From positions 1 through 64,000 of the forward strand of contig NZ_LMMA01000011.1 in the NCBI RefSeq assembly GCF_001422725.1: a DNA stretch of 64,000 nucleotides. The letters run 5' to 3'. Both the position numbers and the translations under genes were made by a program. Within the stretch, counting starts at the first letter, position 1. Every line of letters starts with the position of its first letter. Source of the DNA: Flavobacterium sp. Leaf82. Its GTDB lineage: Bacteria; Bacteroidota; Bacteroidia; Flavobacteriales; Flavobacteriaceae. Shown here in pieces: positions 45,998-56,200 of this stretch. Under the pieces are notes generated by a model. The model was not told the DNA's origin, searched no databases, and was given only the letters and a program-made list of their open reading frames with translations.

Positions 45998-48199
45998 ATG
46001 AAGCCTATAAGAAACGTATACATGTGTTTGGTGCATGAAAACCAGGATTGCATTATCGATTTGGTACGTAACCTGCACCATTTAGACCCGGATTCAAGAA
46101 TCATGCTTTATAATGGTGGAACCAATACGACGTTATTTGATAATTTTCCTTTTGGTCAATATAATGTGATCATTCATCCAACGCCTAAACCTTTAAAATG
46201 GGGCTGGCTTCATGATTTTGCTATTGATTGCATGGAATACGCTATTCGTCATCTGGATTTTGATTTGATAACCGTTGTTGATTCGGATCAATTGTTATGT
46301 GGCAAAAATTATTCGGCTTATGTAGCAGATACTTTTCATAATAATCCCAAATTAGGAATGTTAGGGCAAGTTGCAACACGCATTGAAGCCGATACTAAAA
46401 TAGATCCTGCTATTACGGCTTATGCCGAAAAAGATTTATGGAAACCTTTGTTAGAAAAACTCCCTAATGGTAAAGAAGCTTTTTTATATTGGACATTTTG
46501 GCCATCGACAGCTTTTACTTATGCTGCAGCCGGCGATTTAGTTAACCTTTTTAGAACCGATTTAGAGCTACATTCAATTTTAGAAAAAACCAAAATATGG
46601 GCAAGTGAAGAAATTCTGTTGCCCACTTTAACCATTGCATTGGGGTATACAATAATCGAAAATCCTTGTGTTTATGATTTTGTAAAATATCGAACTTCTT
46701 ACGCAACTAATGAAATACAGAAAGCCATCCAAAAAGAAAATGTTTTTTGGATTCATCCAGTCGAGAGGAAAATCAATGATAAAAATCGAATTTATGTTCG
46801 AAATGCCTTTAATGATTACATTATGAATTCCTTTTCCAGCTCTTCTATTCAGTTAGAACCATTATTTAATAGTATTAAGGAAAAAGTCAATTCTATTGAA
46901 GGATGGCTGTATGAAGATGAAATAGAGTTGTTAGCAACTATTTGTTATACGAAAGCGCAAACAAAAAAAGTTCCTGTACTCGTTGAAATAGGAAGTTATT
47001 GCGGTAAGGCTACTGCGGTAATGGCTTTGACTGTAAAAGAAATTAACAACGAAGCAAAAATATTTGCCATAGATGATTTTAGCGGTCGATTAGGCGCCGA
47101 AGATACCCGAATCGATTTGTATGCTCCTAGTTTTGAAAAATTCCAGCATACATTGCGGCAATCAGAAATAATCAATGAGATCACCATTATAAAAAACACA
47201 TCTTCTTTAGTCGATTTTAAAGAAGAAATTGATGTGCTTTTAGTAGATGGTTTACATGATTATGCTAATGTGGCGAGAGATTTTTATAATTATGAAAAGC
47301 ATTTAAAACCAGATAGTATTTTGTTATTTCATGATTACGACACAGGATTTCCAGGGGTAACTCATTTTGTTAACGAATTAATTTTTAATGGAAATTATCA
47401 AACTTTGGGCAAAATAAATAGCTTAGTTGCACTAAAGATGATTGGAACAAAATCTACAGAAACATTAAAATCAAGTATTAAAATTACTAATAAAGAAGTA
47501 ATTATAAATAAAAAAGAAAGAATGGTTTCCTGCATCATGCCAACTTATAATCGACCTGAGTTCATAGTAGACGCTATTAATCAGTTTTTGAATCAGGATT
47601 ACGAAGAAAAAGAGTTAATCATTATAGATGACAGCGATATTTCAATTGCTAATTTAGTTCCGGAGTCGAAACTTATTAAGTATGTCTATTTAAATGAAAA
47701 ACTAAATTTGGGAAGCAAACGTAACATGGCTTGCCAAATAGCAAAAGGTGAAATTATTATTCATCTCGATGATGACGATTATTATGCTACTGATTGGCTA
47801 CAAAAGCAAGTATCATTTTTGACAGAAAAAAAATTAGATATTACCGGACTTGCCACTCCTGTTTTTTATAAAAAAGATGAGGATAGTTTTTGGCAATATG
47901 TATATCCTGAAAAACATAAACCATGGGTATATGGAGCAACTTTATGTTATACTAAAGAATTTTGGCAGGCAAATCCATTTCCGGCAAGCAATAGTGGAGA
48001 AGACAATGTTTTTGTATGGAATGAAAATGCAAAAAGAATACTTCCAAATGATGCAGTTACATCCTATTTAGGGCAAATTCATGATAAAAATACAAGCCCA
48101 AAACAAATAAGAGATCTGCGTTGGAATAAATTAGAAAATAATGGATTAGTCAGGGCTATTTTAGATTCTATTGAAGATTATAAAATAAATAATCTATAA
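45998..48199 (+). CDS. Glycosyltransferase-methyltransferase-glycosyltransferase fusion
   Basis: This 733-residue protein has three enzyme-like domains. Residues 1-270 form a GT-A-like domain with the DxD motif VVDSDQLL. Residues about 300-480 form a class I methyltransferase of the Methyltransf_24 type (VEIGSYCGKATAVMAL, IDVLLVDGLHDYANV, FHDYDTGFPGV). Residues about 505-733 form a family 2 glycosyltransferase (VSCIMPTYNRPEFI, HLDDDDYYATDW). No membrane span is seen. It probably builds a methylated glycan or decorates a protein. It is 19 bases after the collar gene, in the same direction, and ends the plus-strand cluster. Confidence 0.85.
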   Translation: MKPIRNVYMCLVHENQDCIIDLVRNLHHLDPDSRIMLYNGGTNTTLFDNFPFGQYNVIIHPTPKPLKWGWLHDFAIDCMEYAIRHLDFDLITVVDSDQLLCGKNYSAYVADTFHNNPKLGMLGQVATRIEADTKIDPAITAYAEKDLWKPLLEKLPNGKEAFLYWTFWPSTAFTYAAAGDLVNLFRTDLELHSILEKTKIWASEEILLPTLTIALGYTIIENPCVYDFVKYRTSYATNEIQKAIQKENVFWIHPVERKINDKNRIYVRNAFNDYIMNSFSSSSIQLEPLFNSIKEKVNSIEGWLYEDEIELLATICYTKAQTKKVPVLVEIGSYCGKATAVMALTVKEINNEAKIFAIDDFSGRLGAEDTRIDLYAPSFEKFQHTLRQSEIINEITIIKNTSSLVDFKEEIDVLLVDGLHDYANVARDFYNYEKHLKPDSILLFHDYDTGFPGVTHFVNELIFNGNYQTLGKINSLVALKMIGTKSTETLKSSIKITNKEVIINKKERMVSCIMPTYNRPEFIVDAINQFLNQDYEEKELIIIDDSDISIANLVPESKLIKYVYLNEKLNLGSKRNMACQIAKGEIIIHLDDDDYYATDWLQKQVSFLTEKKLDITGLATPVFYKKDEDSFWQYVYPEKHKPWVYGATLCYTKEFWQANPFPASNSGEDNVFVWNENAKRILPNDAVTSYLGQIHDKNTSPKQIRDLRWNKLENNGLVRAILDSIEDYKINNL

Positions 48200-48276
48200 A
48201 ATATCCCTGACTAATCTATTTAAATTACATTTTTTATAGAAATAACACTCATCGGTTCTATTACGATATTCTTTAA

Positions 48277-50679
48277 TTACAATCTTTTTATTTCCTGGTC
48301 ATTACCAAATTTTCTTTCTTTAGATCCCATTTTATTATTTCCAAAACTGTAAGATAATGAAAATTTAAAATATCTTGTATATCCGTAGTAATTTTGTTCT
48401 TGCCTGATATTGTTTATATTGGCTACTCTGTAACTTGTAGAATTATTAAAAACATCATAAAAACCAGCTGTAAAATTCAGGTTGTTTTCAAGTACAGAAT
48501 ATTTCATGATTAAATCAAGACTGCTTGATCCTGAAACTTTATACAAGCTTTCTGCAAATGGAGAGTTATACCAAAAACCTACCTGACCTTTTAAACTTTT
48601 AGATTTGTTTAATATAAAAGTATTATCGGTTCTTACGTTAAAACTAAACTGATCGACATTATTAATCGTAGTAATATTTTTTTTGGCTTCTGATGAAACA
48701 TAATAGTAATCAACATTATTTGATGTTTCCCACCACGGAAATATTTTTGTCGTATAAGATTGGCTAACCCCGTAAGTAGATTGATTAAAAAAGTTATCCA
48801 TCTTTAAAACCGTTTCATTTGTTTCTTCATTTCCATTCAGCATAAAGTCAAATCCGTTTGACTGGTAAGAATAAAAAACATTGGTTACAAAATCGTTTTT
48901 ATACGTATGCGAAAACTCAAAATTATGATTTATAGAAGGTGAAAGGAATGGATTTCCTATTGAATACATAAACGAATTGGTATAAAAACGAAATGGAGTC
49001 AGGACAAGAAATCCCGGTCTTTTGATTCTTTTTCCATAATTAAAAGAAAACGTATTGTTCTCATTTTTTTCGTAAGATAAATAAAACGATGGGAAAAAAT
49101 TTAAATAATCACTGTTGATTTCTGTAAACGGATTTACTGATTGCGTATCAATATGTGTGTTTTCTAAACGCAGTCCTAGTTGCAATTCAATCTTTTTACC
49201 AATTTTTTTCAAACCTTCAACATACAGTGCTTCGATGTTTTCCTTGTAATTAAATTGATTTGTATTTTCAGGAACAATTACGGGAGTACCACTCATATTG
49301 TCAAAAAACTGGGTTGAACTATTGTTTTTAGTAATTCCAATTTTTCCTCCATACGTTAATTCAATTAATTTTGTGGGATGAAATATATCAACTTTTGCAC
49401 TATAATTTTCAACATCCAAAATCGTCTTATTCGTTGCCAGTAAATCTTTGTTTATAAAATTCATATCGGCATCGAGTCGGTCTGTATCAAAATCATGTCT
49501 TTGATCTGAGCCATAGTAAAAATAATCCAAATCAACGTCGATTTTTCGTCCTAAAGTATCTAAAACGCTAGTAAAATGCGTGTTAAATGTATTTGTAGGA
49601 GCCTCAAAATGAGAGTTTGAATTGTTTTTCAGGATATAATTCTGGCTGTTTTCAATTATATAAGAGTTGCCATTAATATTCTTTTTTGCATCAGTTGTAT
49701 TATTATAATATTGCACACCAATAGTTGTGTTTTTGGTAATTGAATAATCAAATTCAAATCTTCCTGTGTACAAATTTCTATGACGTTTTGTTTGTTGATA
49801 GGTTCTCCACTCTCCTTCTTCGAAACCGGAAAAGATATCTTCTTTAAAAATCATGTTCTCCTCATTATAATCAAGATTCAGCAAAAATCTTATTTTATCC
49901 TTTTTATACGTAAAATTATTTCGAAGGTTACCACTTGCCAATTGCCTTTGGGCATAAGAACCTACTATTGTATTTTTCCATGCATCCTGAGCTTGTTTTT
50001 TGGTAACAAAATTAATAATCCCCGAATTTCCCGATGCATCATATCGTGCTGAAGGATTTGTGATCACCTCAATTTTTTTTATTTCCTCTCCGGAAAGCGT
50101 TTTAATATACGATGCAAGTTCTTCTCCGGTTAACTTAATAACTCTTTCATTAACCATTACTAATACTTCGCTTTTTCCTACCAGACTAATAATTCCGTTC
50201 TGAATTTTAACTCCCGGTACCAAACGAAGCGTTTCAAGTCCGTCACTGCCTGTAGCGGCAATACTGTTTTCTACATTAAAAATTAGTCTGTCTACTTTTC
50301 TTTCAATTAATTTTTTTTCTGATTTCACTGTTACATTATCAAGCTCTATCTTCTCTTCACTAAGTACAATTGTGCCTAAATCTGTATCACCTTGCAGGAC
50401 AATTTCTTTTTTCCACTCTTCAAAACCTGCAAAAGTAACTGTTATAATACCTTGTGTAATGGAAGTTTTAATTAAAAAACCCCCATCACTATTGCTTACT
50501 GTACTAGTTATTAATTTGTTATCCGTGCTTGTAAAAACAACATTGGCAAAAGGAATTACCTGATTGCTATCTGATACTTTTCCTTTTATGGTATATTGGG
50601 AAAAACTCAGAAAAGGCAGGAAAAACAAAATAAAAAAAGACTTTTTAATCTTCGATGTTTCTATAAATTTATCTTTCAT
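48277..50679 (-). CDS. TonB-dependent outer membrane receptor (OMP_b-brl_3 type)
   Basis: This 800-residue protein starts at the ATG at 50679, giving a signal peptide ending PFLSFSQ. A carboxypeptidase-D-regulatory-like domain (IKGKVSDSNQVIPFANVVF) is followed by a plug with SLVGKSEVLVMVNER and ITNPSARYDASGNSGIINFVTKK, then a barrel with many Asn/Tyr/Phe strands. This subgroup is distinct from SusC. It lies 10 bases after the SbnB-like gene on the same strand, so it is the last gene of the peptide cluster operon. It could import or recognise the product or a related ligand. Confidence 0.85.
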   Translation of the reverse strand: MKDKFIETSKIKKSFFILFFLPFLSFSQYTIKGKVSDSNQVIPFANVVFTSTDNKLITSTVSNSDGGFLIKTSITQGIITVTFAGFEEWKKEIVLQGDTDLGTIVLSEEKIELDNVTVKSEKKLIERKVDRLIFNVENSIAATGSDGLETLRLVPGVKIQNGIISLVGKSEVLVMVNERVIKLTGEELASYIKTLSGEEIKKIEVITNPSARYDASGNSGIINFVTKKQAQDAWKNTIVGSYAQRQLASGNLRNNFTYKKDKIRFLLNLDYNEENMIFKEDIFSGFEEGEWRTYQQTKRHRNLYTGRFEFDYSITKNTTIGVQYYNNTTDAKKNINGNSYIIENSQNYILKNNSNSHFEAPTNTFNTHFTSVLDTLGRKIDVDLDYFYYGSDQRHDFDTDRLDADMNFINKDLLATNKTILDVENYSAKVDIFHPTKLIELTYGGKIGITKNNSSTQFFDNMSGTPVIVPENTNQFNYKENIEALYVEGLKKIGKKIELQLGLRLENTHIDTQSVNPFTEINSDYLNFFPSFYLSYEKNENNTFSFNYGKRIKRPGFLVLTPFRFYTNSFMYSIGNPFLSPSINHNFEFSHTYKNDFVTNVFYSYQSNGFDFMLNGNEETNETVLKMDNFFNQSTYGVSQSYTTKIFPWWETSNNVDYYYVSSEAKKNITTINNVDQFSFNVRTDNTFILNKSKSLKGQVGFWYNSPFAESLYKVSGSSSLDLIMKYSVLENNLNFTAGFYDVFNNSTSYRVANINNIRQEQNYYGYTRYFKFSLSYSFGNNKMGSKERKFGNDQEIKRL

Positions 50680-50689
50680 AGTAGTAAGC

Positions 50690-51628
50690 CTAAAGTGCTT
50701 TTTTATAAAAATATTTGGCAATGGAAATATCAAAAATTGCCATACCCATAGGATTAAACATAATTACTTCATCTGGTTTAAATTTAGACAGCGCATTTTG
50801 CGTAAAAACATCAATTAAATTCAGTGTATTCTCTTTGTTTAAATTGTATTTTTTATGCATTATTTCGATATCAGTGTTCTCACGACAGATTTCTTCCCAA
50901 TTATCGACAACCATATAATTGATATGACTGATTACTTCGGGTTGGTAATCTCTAAGCGAAATATTTAAATGAAGACTGCCTTTTTTAGGTACTAAATCAA
51001 TATATCTGTCACTTGATACTGTTGCTGTTATAAAAATATCAGCCGTTTTGAAGGTATCTTGCCAGGAATTTGAGATGACAACTTTTGAAGCAATCGAAGC
51101 AGGAATTTTTTCCTCATCGACTTTATTGATATCATACAAAAACACGGTTTCAATCTGATCTGAAAATAATGCTTCAATCATTTCTAAGTGACGTTGTCCT
51201 ATCGGGCCAAAACCAACAATTCCAACTTTAAGCTTCTCTTCTTTGCTTACTTCCAAAAACTTTCTAATCATGGTACCGCTCACGGCTGCCGTTCTTACTT
51301 CGCTAATTAAAGTAGAATTAATGATACAAACCGGTTCTCCGGTATTAGAATTATTTAAAATAGTTACTGAATTTGCTCTTGCAATTCCCTTATTAATGTT
51401 TTTTGGAAAACTCGCAATCCATTTTATCCCCGCCATATCGATGTCACCGCCAACAAAAGCAGGCATAGCGATAATTCTGTTAGCCGGATCACCAAATCGT
51501 AAATAAGGTTTTATAGGTTGCGAAAAATCATTGTTTGATAAAATATGAACTGTTTCCTCTATTGTATCAAGAAGTTCATTCCAATGTCTTGGAATTCTTA
51601 AAACGTCTGCTTTGTCTAAAAAAATCAT
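50690..51628 (-). CDS. SbnB-like enzyme for 2,3-diaminopropionate synthesis
   Basis: This 312-residue protein belongs to the ornithine cyclodeaminase/mu-crystallin family. Features are KWIASFPKNINKG, RANSVTILNNSNTGEP, a Rossmann NAD site (KVGIVGFGPIGQRHLEMI) and a C-terminal FNPMGMAIFDISIAKY. The FPKNI and NNSNTGEP motifs fit the SbnB subgroup, which oxidises N-(1-amino-1-carboxyl-2-ethyl)glutamate to L-2,3-diaminopropionate (Dap). The SbnA partner is not in the window. Plain ornithine cyclodeaminase is the main alternative. Its place in the synthetase operon supports precursor supply. Confidence 0.75.
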   Translation of the reverse strand: MIFLDKADVLRIPRHWNELLDTIEETVHILSNNDFSQPIKPYLRFGDPANRIIAMPAFVGGDIDMAGIKWIASFPKNINKGIARANSVTILNNSNTGEPVCIINSTLISEVRTAAVSGTMIRKFLEVSKEEKLKVGIVGFGPIGQRHLEMIEALFSDQIETVFLYDINKVDEEKIPASIASKVVISNSWQDTFKTADIFITATVSSDRYIDLVPKKGSLHLNISLRDYQPEVISHINYMVVDNWEEICRENTDIEIMHKKYNLNKENTLNLIDVFTQNALSKFKPDEVIMFNPMGMAIFDISIAKYFYKKAL

Positions 51629-51787
51629 AATTATTTTTTATTGGTTTATTATTGGTTTTCTATTACTGTTTACTATTATAAAATTCTTTTTGAATTTTAT
51701 GTTATTATCGTAAAGTTTACTTTCGTTACCCTTTACTTTTTTGCTGCCGTAATCCTAATCACAACAGTTTCTTCAATTACATGTACT

Positions 51788-52320
51788 TCAAGAGGCAGCA
51801 ATAATATCTGGCAACACCAAATCTTTCCATTCCGTAAGACTGGGAATAAAATCTGAACTGCTTTTAATGGATTGATACACTTCTCCATCAGCATTTGTCT
51901 TAATTGAAACTCTTAAAATCTCATCGTTCATAATTCCGTTTTTAAAAATATTTTTAGATTCCTGATCCCTTGATAATCTTATTTCTGCCAGAACATTGAT
52001 TAAGACCTGAAACGAATTAAAGATATTATCTTTTACCCATTCCGCTATAGAATCAAACATCGCGATTGCAGAAATAATGACAATATAGTTTTGACTTACT
52101 AAGTGATCTGCAAGTCTGAAATAAATTTTTGCAAGATCAATTCTTTCATTTTTTTGTATTCACCTATAGTACCCAAAATCACTCTCAAATCATCTCCGTC
52201 TAAAAAAATAACTTTATGCCCATCTCTGTCTAAAGATTTCTTTATTTCGTTGGCAATCGTTGTCTTTCCTGCCGAAGAGTAACCTGTTAACCAGATTAGT
52301 CCCTTATTTTCTTTTTTCAT
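51788..52320 (-). pseudogene. Adenylylsulfate-kinase-like gene, frameshifted, with NRPS-derived tail
   Basis: The start encodes a P-loop kinase (LIWLTGYSSAGKTTIANEI, FLDGDDLR) like CysC, which makes PAPS from APS. The frame breaks at an A7 run (52149-52155); one extra A gives EYKKNERIDLAKIYF and joins a second frame (DHLVSQNYIVIISAIAMF) to make 177 residues. After SRDQESKNIFKNG the kinase sequence stops, and the last ~45 residues copy an NRPS condensation domain (LRVSIKTNADGEVYQSIKSS). The C-terminal end of the kinase is therefore replaced. The start overlaps the sulfotransferase stop (ATGA). Its role would be PAPS supply, if functional. Confidence 0.75.
51847..51924. repeat. 78-bp copy of an NRPS condensation-domain segment
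   Basis: This is nearly identical (a handful of mismatches) to 61389-61466 in the NRPS gene, in the same orientation, 9542 bases apart. Similarity fades gradually on the 51828 side, so the source may be another condensation domain. Confidence 0.85.
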
Positions 52321-53183
52321 TTGAAAAAACCATTTACGAGTTTATTTATTTTAGATAGTGAGGCCTTGAGCGGCGTTGGTTTTAGCTCCTCGTTGTAATT
52401 TGCATTTGAAAGATATAATTCTTCAAGCTGTTGGTTAAAATTTGTATGTTTTGCTTTTATCTTCTCGAATTTCTCATTAGCATATTGATACAGCTTTAAA
52501 TCAAATTCATTGTATTTTGTAATTAGTTCTATTACTTCGTCCGTTTTTTGTGCCTCAGAAAGATTCACTTTAGAAGTGTTTACTTTCTCTTTAAACTTGT
52601 CGATCTTTAATCCATAAGTCAGATTTAATAAACAAACACTTTCGTAGAATTTCTCTGTTATTCCGAATGTAGGGAAATATTTATCGAAGTTGTAAATTGC
52701 CCTGTCATACATTTCGTTAGTACATTTTCCAAACGGAACATTTTCTATTCCTGATAACATCCTAACCATTCCATTATCAAATTCTGTTGAAATTTTACTT
52801 TCTACAAAATCCGTTAACGACCATTGATTTGATATCGTCATTTTGTGCAAATAATGTTCTGGCTCTCCTAATGCCAGTCCATATACAGATATGATCCTTT
52901 TAACAGGATTTCGTATCATCGTAAAATAGGTAAACTGGTCATAGTATCGATGTAATCCAAAACTCGCATGCCCCCCCAGGTATAAGATCTTTTCCTTTTC
53001 TAACTGAGGAAGACTGATAAATTTTTCTACTGAATCTTTTGAAACTCCTTCCGGATTATCAACATACATCAGGAACATTTCTTTATCCTTAAAAAGCTTG
53101 AAAAATATTTTACTCATTGCTAAACCTCCGGTTCTGGGAACATGAAGGAATATAAGAGGCAATTGTTTTTTGTCAAATGGCAT
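52317..53183 (-). CDS. PAPS-dependent sulfotransferase
   Basis: This 288-residue cytoplasmic protein has the 5'-phosphosulfate loop LIFLHVPRTGGLAMSKIF near residues 10-27 and the 3'-phosphate motif RNPVKRIISVYGLAL near 90-104, both needed to bind PAPS. The family includes carbohydrate and small-molecule sulfotransferases. In sulfazecin biosynthesis a sulfotransferase (SulN) sulfonates the Dap residue before ring closure. The gene lies 22 bases after the terminal NRPS gene, so a similar step is likely here. The C-terminal 60 residues are coiled-coil-like. Confidence 0.85.
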   Translation of the reverse strand: MPFDKKQLPLIFLHVPRTGGLAMSKIFFKLFKDKEMFLMYVDNPEGVSKDSVEKFISLPQLEKEKILYLGGHASFGLHRYYDQFTYFTMIRNPVKRIISVYGLALGEPEHYLHKMTISNQWSLTDFVESKISTEFDNGMVRMLSGIENVPFGKCTNEMYDRAIYNFDKYFPTFGITEKFYESVCLLNLTYGLKIDKFKEKVNTSKVNLSEAQKTDEVIELITKYNEFDLKLYQYANEKFEKIKAKHTNFNQQLEELYLSNANYNEELKPTPLKASLSKINKLVNGFFK

Positions 53184-53204
53184 AACTTAATTTTTAGATT
53201 TATT

Positions 53205-56200
53205 TTATTTAAGGATTTCTAATTCTTTAGTGGTTTTCTCTACTATGTTGTTAAAAATAAATGCCAGTTCTATGGCGGCATCACGCAGTAAATAGTGTCC
53301 AACATTTGGTATAACATGTATCTCAACTTCGTTTGAGTAATTGTACCATTTTTTATATTCTTTACTATATCCTTTGGTTAATGGATCTTTATCACCAGTA
53401 ATGAAATAGATTGGAAAATCAAATTTCTTAAAGTTTGATTCTTTTATTAAATTACAGTAATGATAAAAACCTAAGGTTGCAATAGTACTGTCAAATCTTA
53501 TATTGTTGATAAAAAACTCTTTATCAGGAGATACTTCCGGATATTTTCCTCCAATTTTACCAAGAAACTCAATGATGTCTGCATCAGTTCTTTTATCGGG
53601 CTGGTTTGAAACCATTGTAGGTGCAAGCATACCTCCAATACTTAGTGCACGTATATCAAAATTATTTTGTCTTAATAAATCTGCAATTCCTACTGCCAAC
53701 GGACTACCGTTACATTGTCCGAAAACAATAACCGGAACTTTAATAAGACTTTCTATCTCTGAAACAATTTCTTTAATAAGACGAATCCTGTTTTGTTCAA
53801 ACATCTCTTCGTTATTTAATCTTGTTCTTGGAAGTTTAACCGCGTAAAAATCAACCTCTTTATTTAAATCCTGCAATGCAAAAGCCGTATCTCTATAGCT
53901 AAATGGCTCTCCCGCAGAATTAGGTACTGAAACAAAAGCAATTTTAGCATCTGAAGCACTCGAAATTTTTTCAAGCAATACACTTCTTAATTCCATATTA
54001 CTGATCTTATCCATAAAAGCCGCCAGTGTTTTTATAGTTGGATTGTTATATAAATCATTTACGGTAAATGCATTTTTTACCTTAGACACTAATCGTATCG
54101 CTTTAAAAGAATCTCCACCCAGTTCAAAAAAATCTTCATCTAAACGAATATTTTTCTCCTCCAGAATATCTTGCCAGATACCAAGCAGTTTTTCTTCGGT
54201 AGCAGTCATAATAAGCTCTTCTTCTAAATTTTCTCTCTCTACTGTAAGATTTAATGCTTTCAATGCTTCCCTGTCTGTTTTGCCGTTTGGGGTTAATGGA
54301 AATTTATCTACATGTATAAAAAAAGACGGAATCATATAAGCCGGCAGATTTTGCTTCAAATGATTTCTCATTGCGGCAATATCCTCAGGCTGATTCGCTG
54401 AATAATAAGCAACCAGAACTACATTTTGGTTATCATTGCTTTTTTCAATAACAGCAACCTGCTTAATTTCCGTCATTAGATTTAGATTTACTTCAATTTC
54501 TTCAAGTTCAATCCTGTGTCCTTTTATTTTAACCTGATAATCCTTGCGTCCAAAAAATTCAATATTACCATCTTCAGACCATCTTCCAATGTCTCCTGTC
54601 TTGTACATTCGTTCTCCTTTTCTAAACGGGTTTTCGACAAATACTTTAGCTGTTAATTCTTTTTCATTAAAATATCCTCTGCAAACACCAATTCCTGACA
54701 CACATATTTCTCCCTTAACTCCAACAGGGCAGATATTGAAGTATTCATCTACTATGTAAATAGAAAAATTCTGAACTGGTTTTCCAATAGGGACAGCACC
54801 TGTTTTTGACAGTTCATGCGTGATGTAATGTGTGATATCATCAGAAGCTTCTGTAGGTCCATAAGCATTCATGACCGGAATATCAGGGAAATTGTTAAAC
54901 CATTTCTCAAGTAAATTAAACTTTAATGTTTCTCCGGTCAATATTATAAATTTTAATTGAGAAAAATCTGGCTTATTTACTTCTTTTGATTCAATAAGGT
55001 CAAAAATCATTGACAAATACGATGGAACAACTTCTAAAATAGTCGTTTTGTCTGCTTGTATCCTTTTTAAAAAGTCAGAAGGGTTTACTATTAATTCCTT
55101 ACTGTAAATAATGGTCGTACCTCCGGTAACCAGAGCCGTTAGAGCCTGCCAGACAGAGATATCAAAAGATTGTGATGCATTTTGTGCAATACGGCTTTGC
55201 TCACTAATGTTTAAATCATTTATTTTAGCATGAATATGATTTATCATACCAAGATGTTCAATCATAGCCCCTTTTGGTTTTCCTGTAGTTCCTGAAGTAT
55301 AAATAACATAGGCTAAATTATCCGGACCTATTGAAACTGGCAGATTATCTGCTGGAGATTCTTGCCATTTTTCTTCAAAAACGACAGAATCAATTACAAT
55401 TTTACATGATTTTTTTATAAAGTCTATACGATCCTGAGGATATTCAGGATCAATAGGAACATAAGCTGCAGCTAGTTTAAAAATCGCTAAAATTGAAATT
55501 ATCATTTTTTCAGATCTCTCTTGCTGCACTCCAATTAGATCTTCTGTTTTTATATCATGATTTGCAGACAGATAATTTGCAAGCTGATTTGCCTTCTTAT
55601 TTAGTTCAGAATAAGAAATGCTTTTATCTTCAAAGATTACAGCAATTGCATTTGGCGTTTTTTCAACTTTCGATTCAAACAAATGCAAGAATGTTTTCTC
55701 CTTATCAAAATCTTTGTGTGTATCATTAAAGATATCCAAAACATTCTTTTCATCTTCTGATACCCATTCAATTTCATGTACTTTGGCATCCGGATTATCC
55801 AGAATTTCTTCTGCTAATTTTAAAAATCTACTTTTAAGAAGCTCTACTTGACTGTCGCTGTAAGTCGCAGGATTATAGCTCATTCTAACATCAATCAACT
55901 GATTAGAGCAAATATCTAATGACAAATCATAACTAGTGTACTCAAAAACTTCTGAATGGTTTACTTTAAAATCATGTTGTGTTTCTGTTGATTGTGCCGT
56001 CATTTGTTCAACAGGATAATTTTCAAAAACCAGTAAGTGATCAAATAATCCTCTTTTTAAATTGGTTTTTGATTGAATTTCACTCAGACTGTTATAATGA
56101 TGGTCGAGTGAGTTTATTGAAATATCATGTAATTTTAATGCAATATTTTTAGCAGTCTCCTCCGCTTCAAATTGTACACGAACCGGAATCGAATTTATAA

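Noticed and set aside
38410..48199. Prophage, because of the tail collar protein
   Set aside because: No capsid, portal, terminase, sheath, lysis or integrase genes lie in the region.
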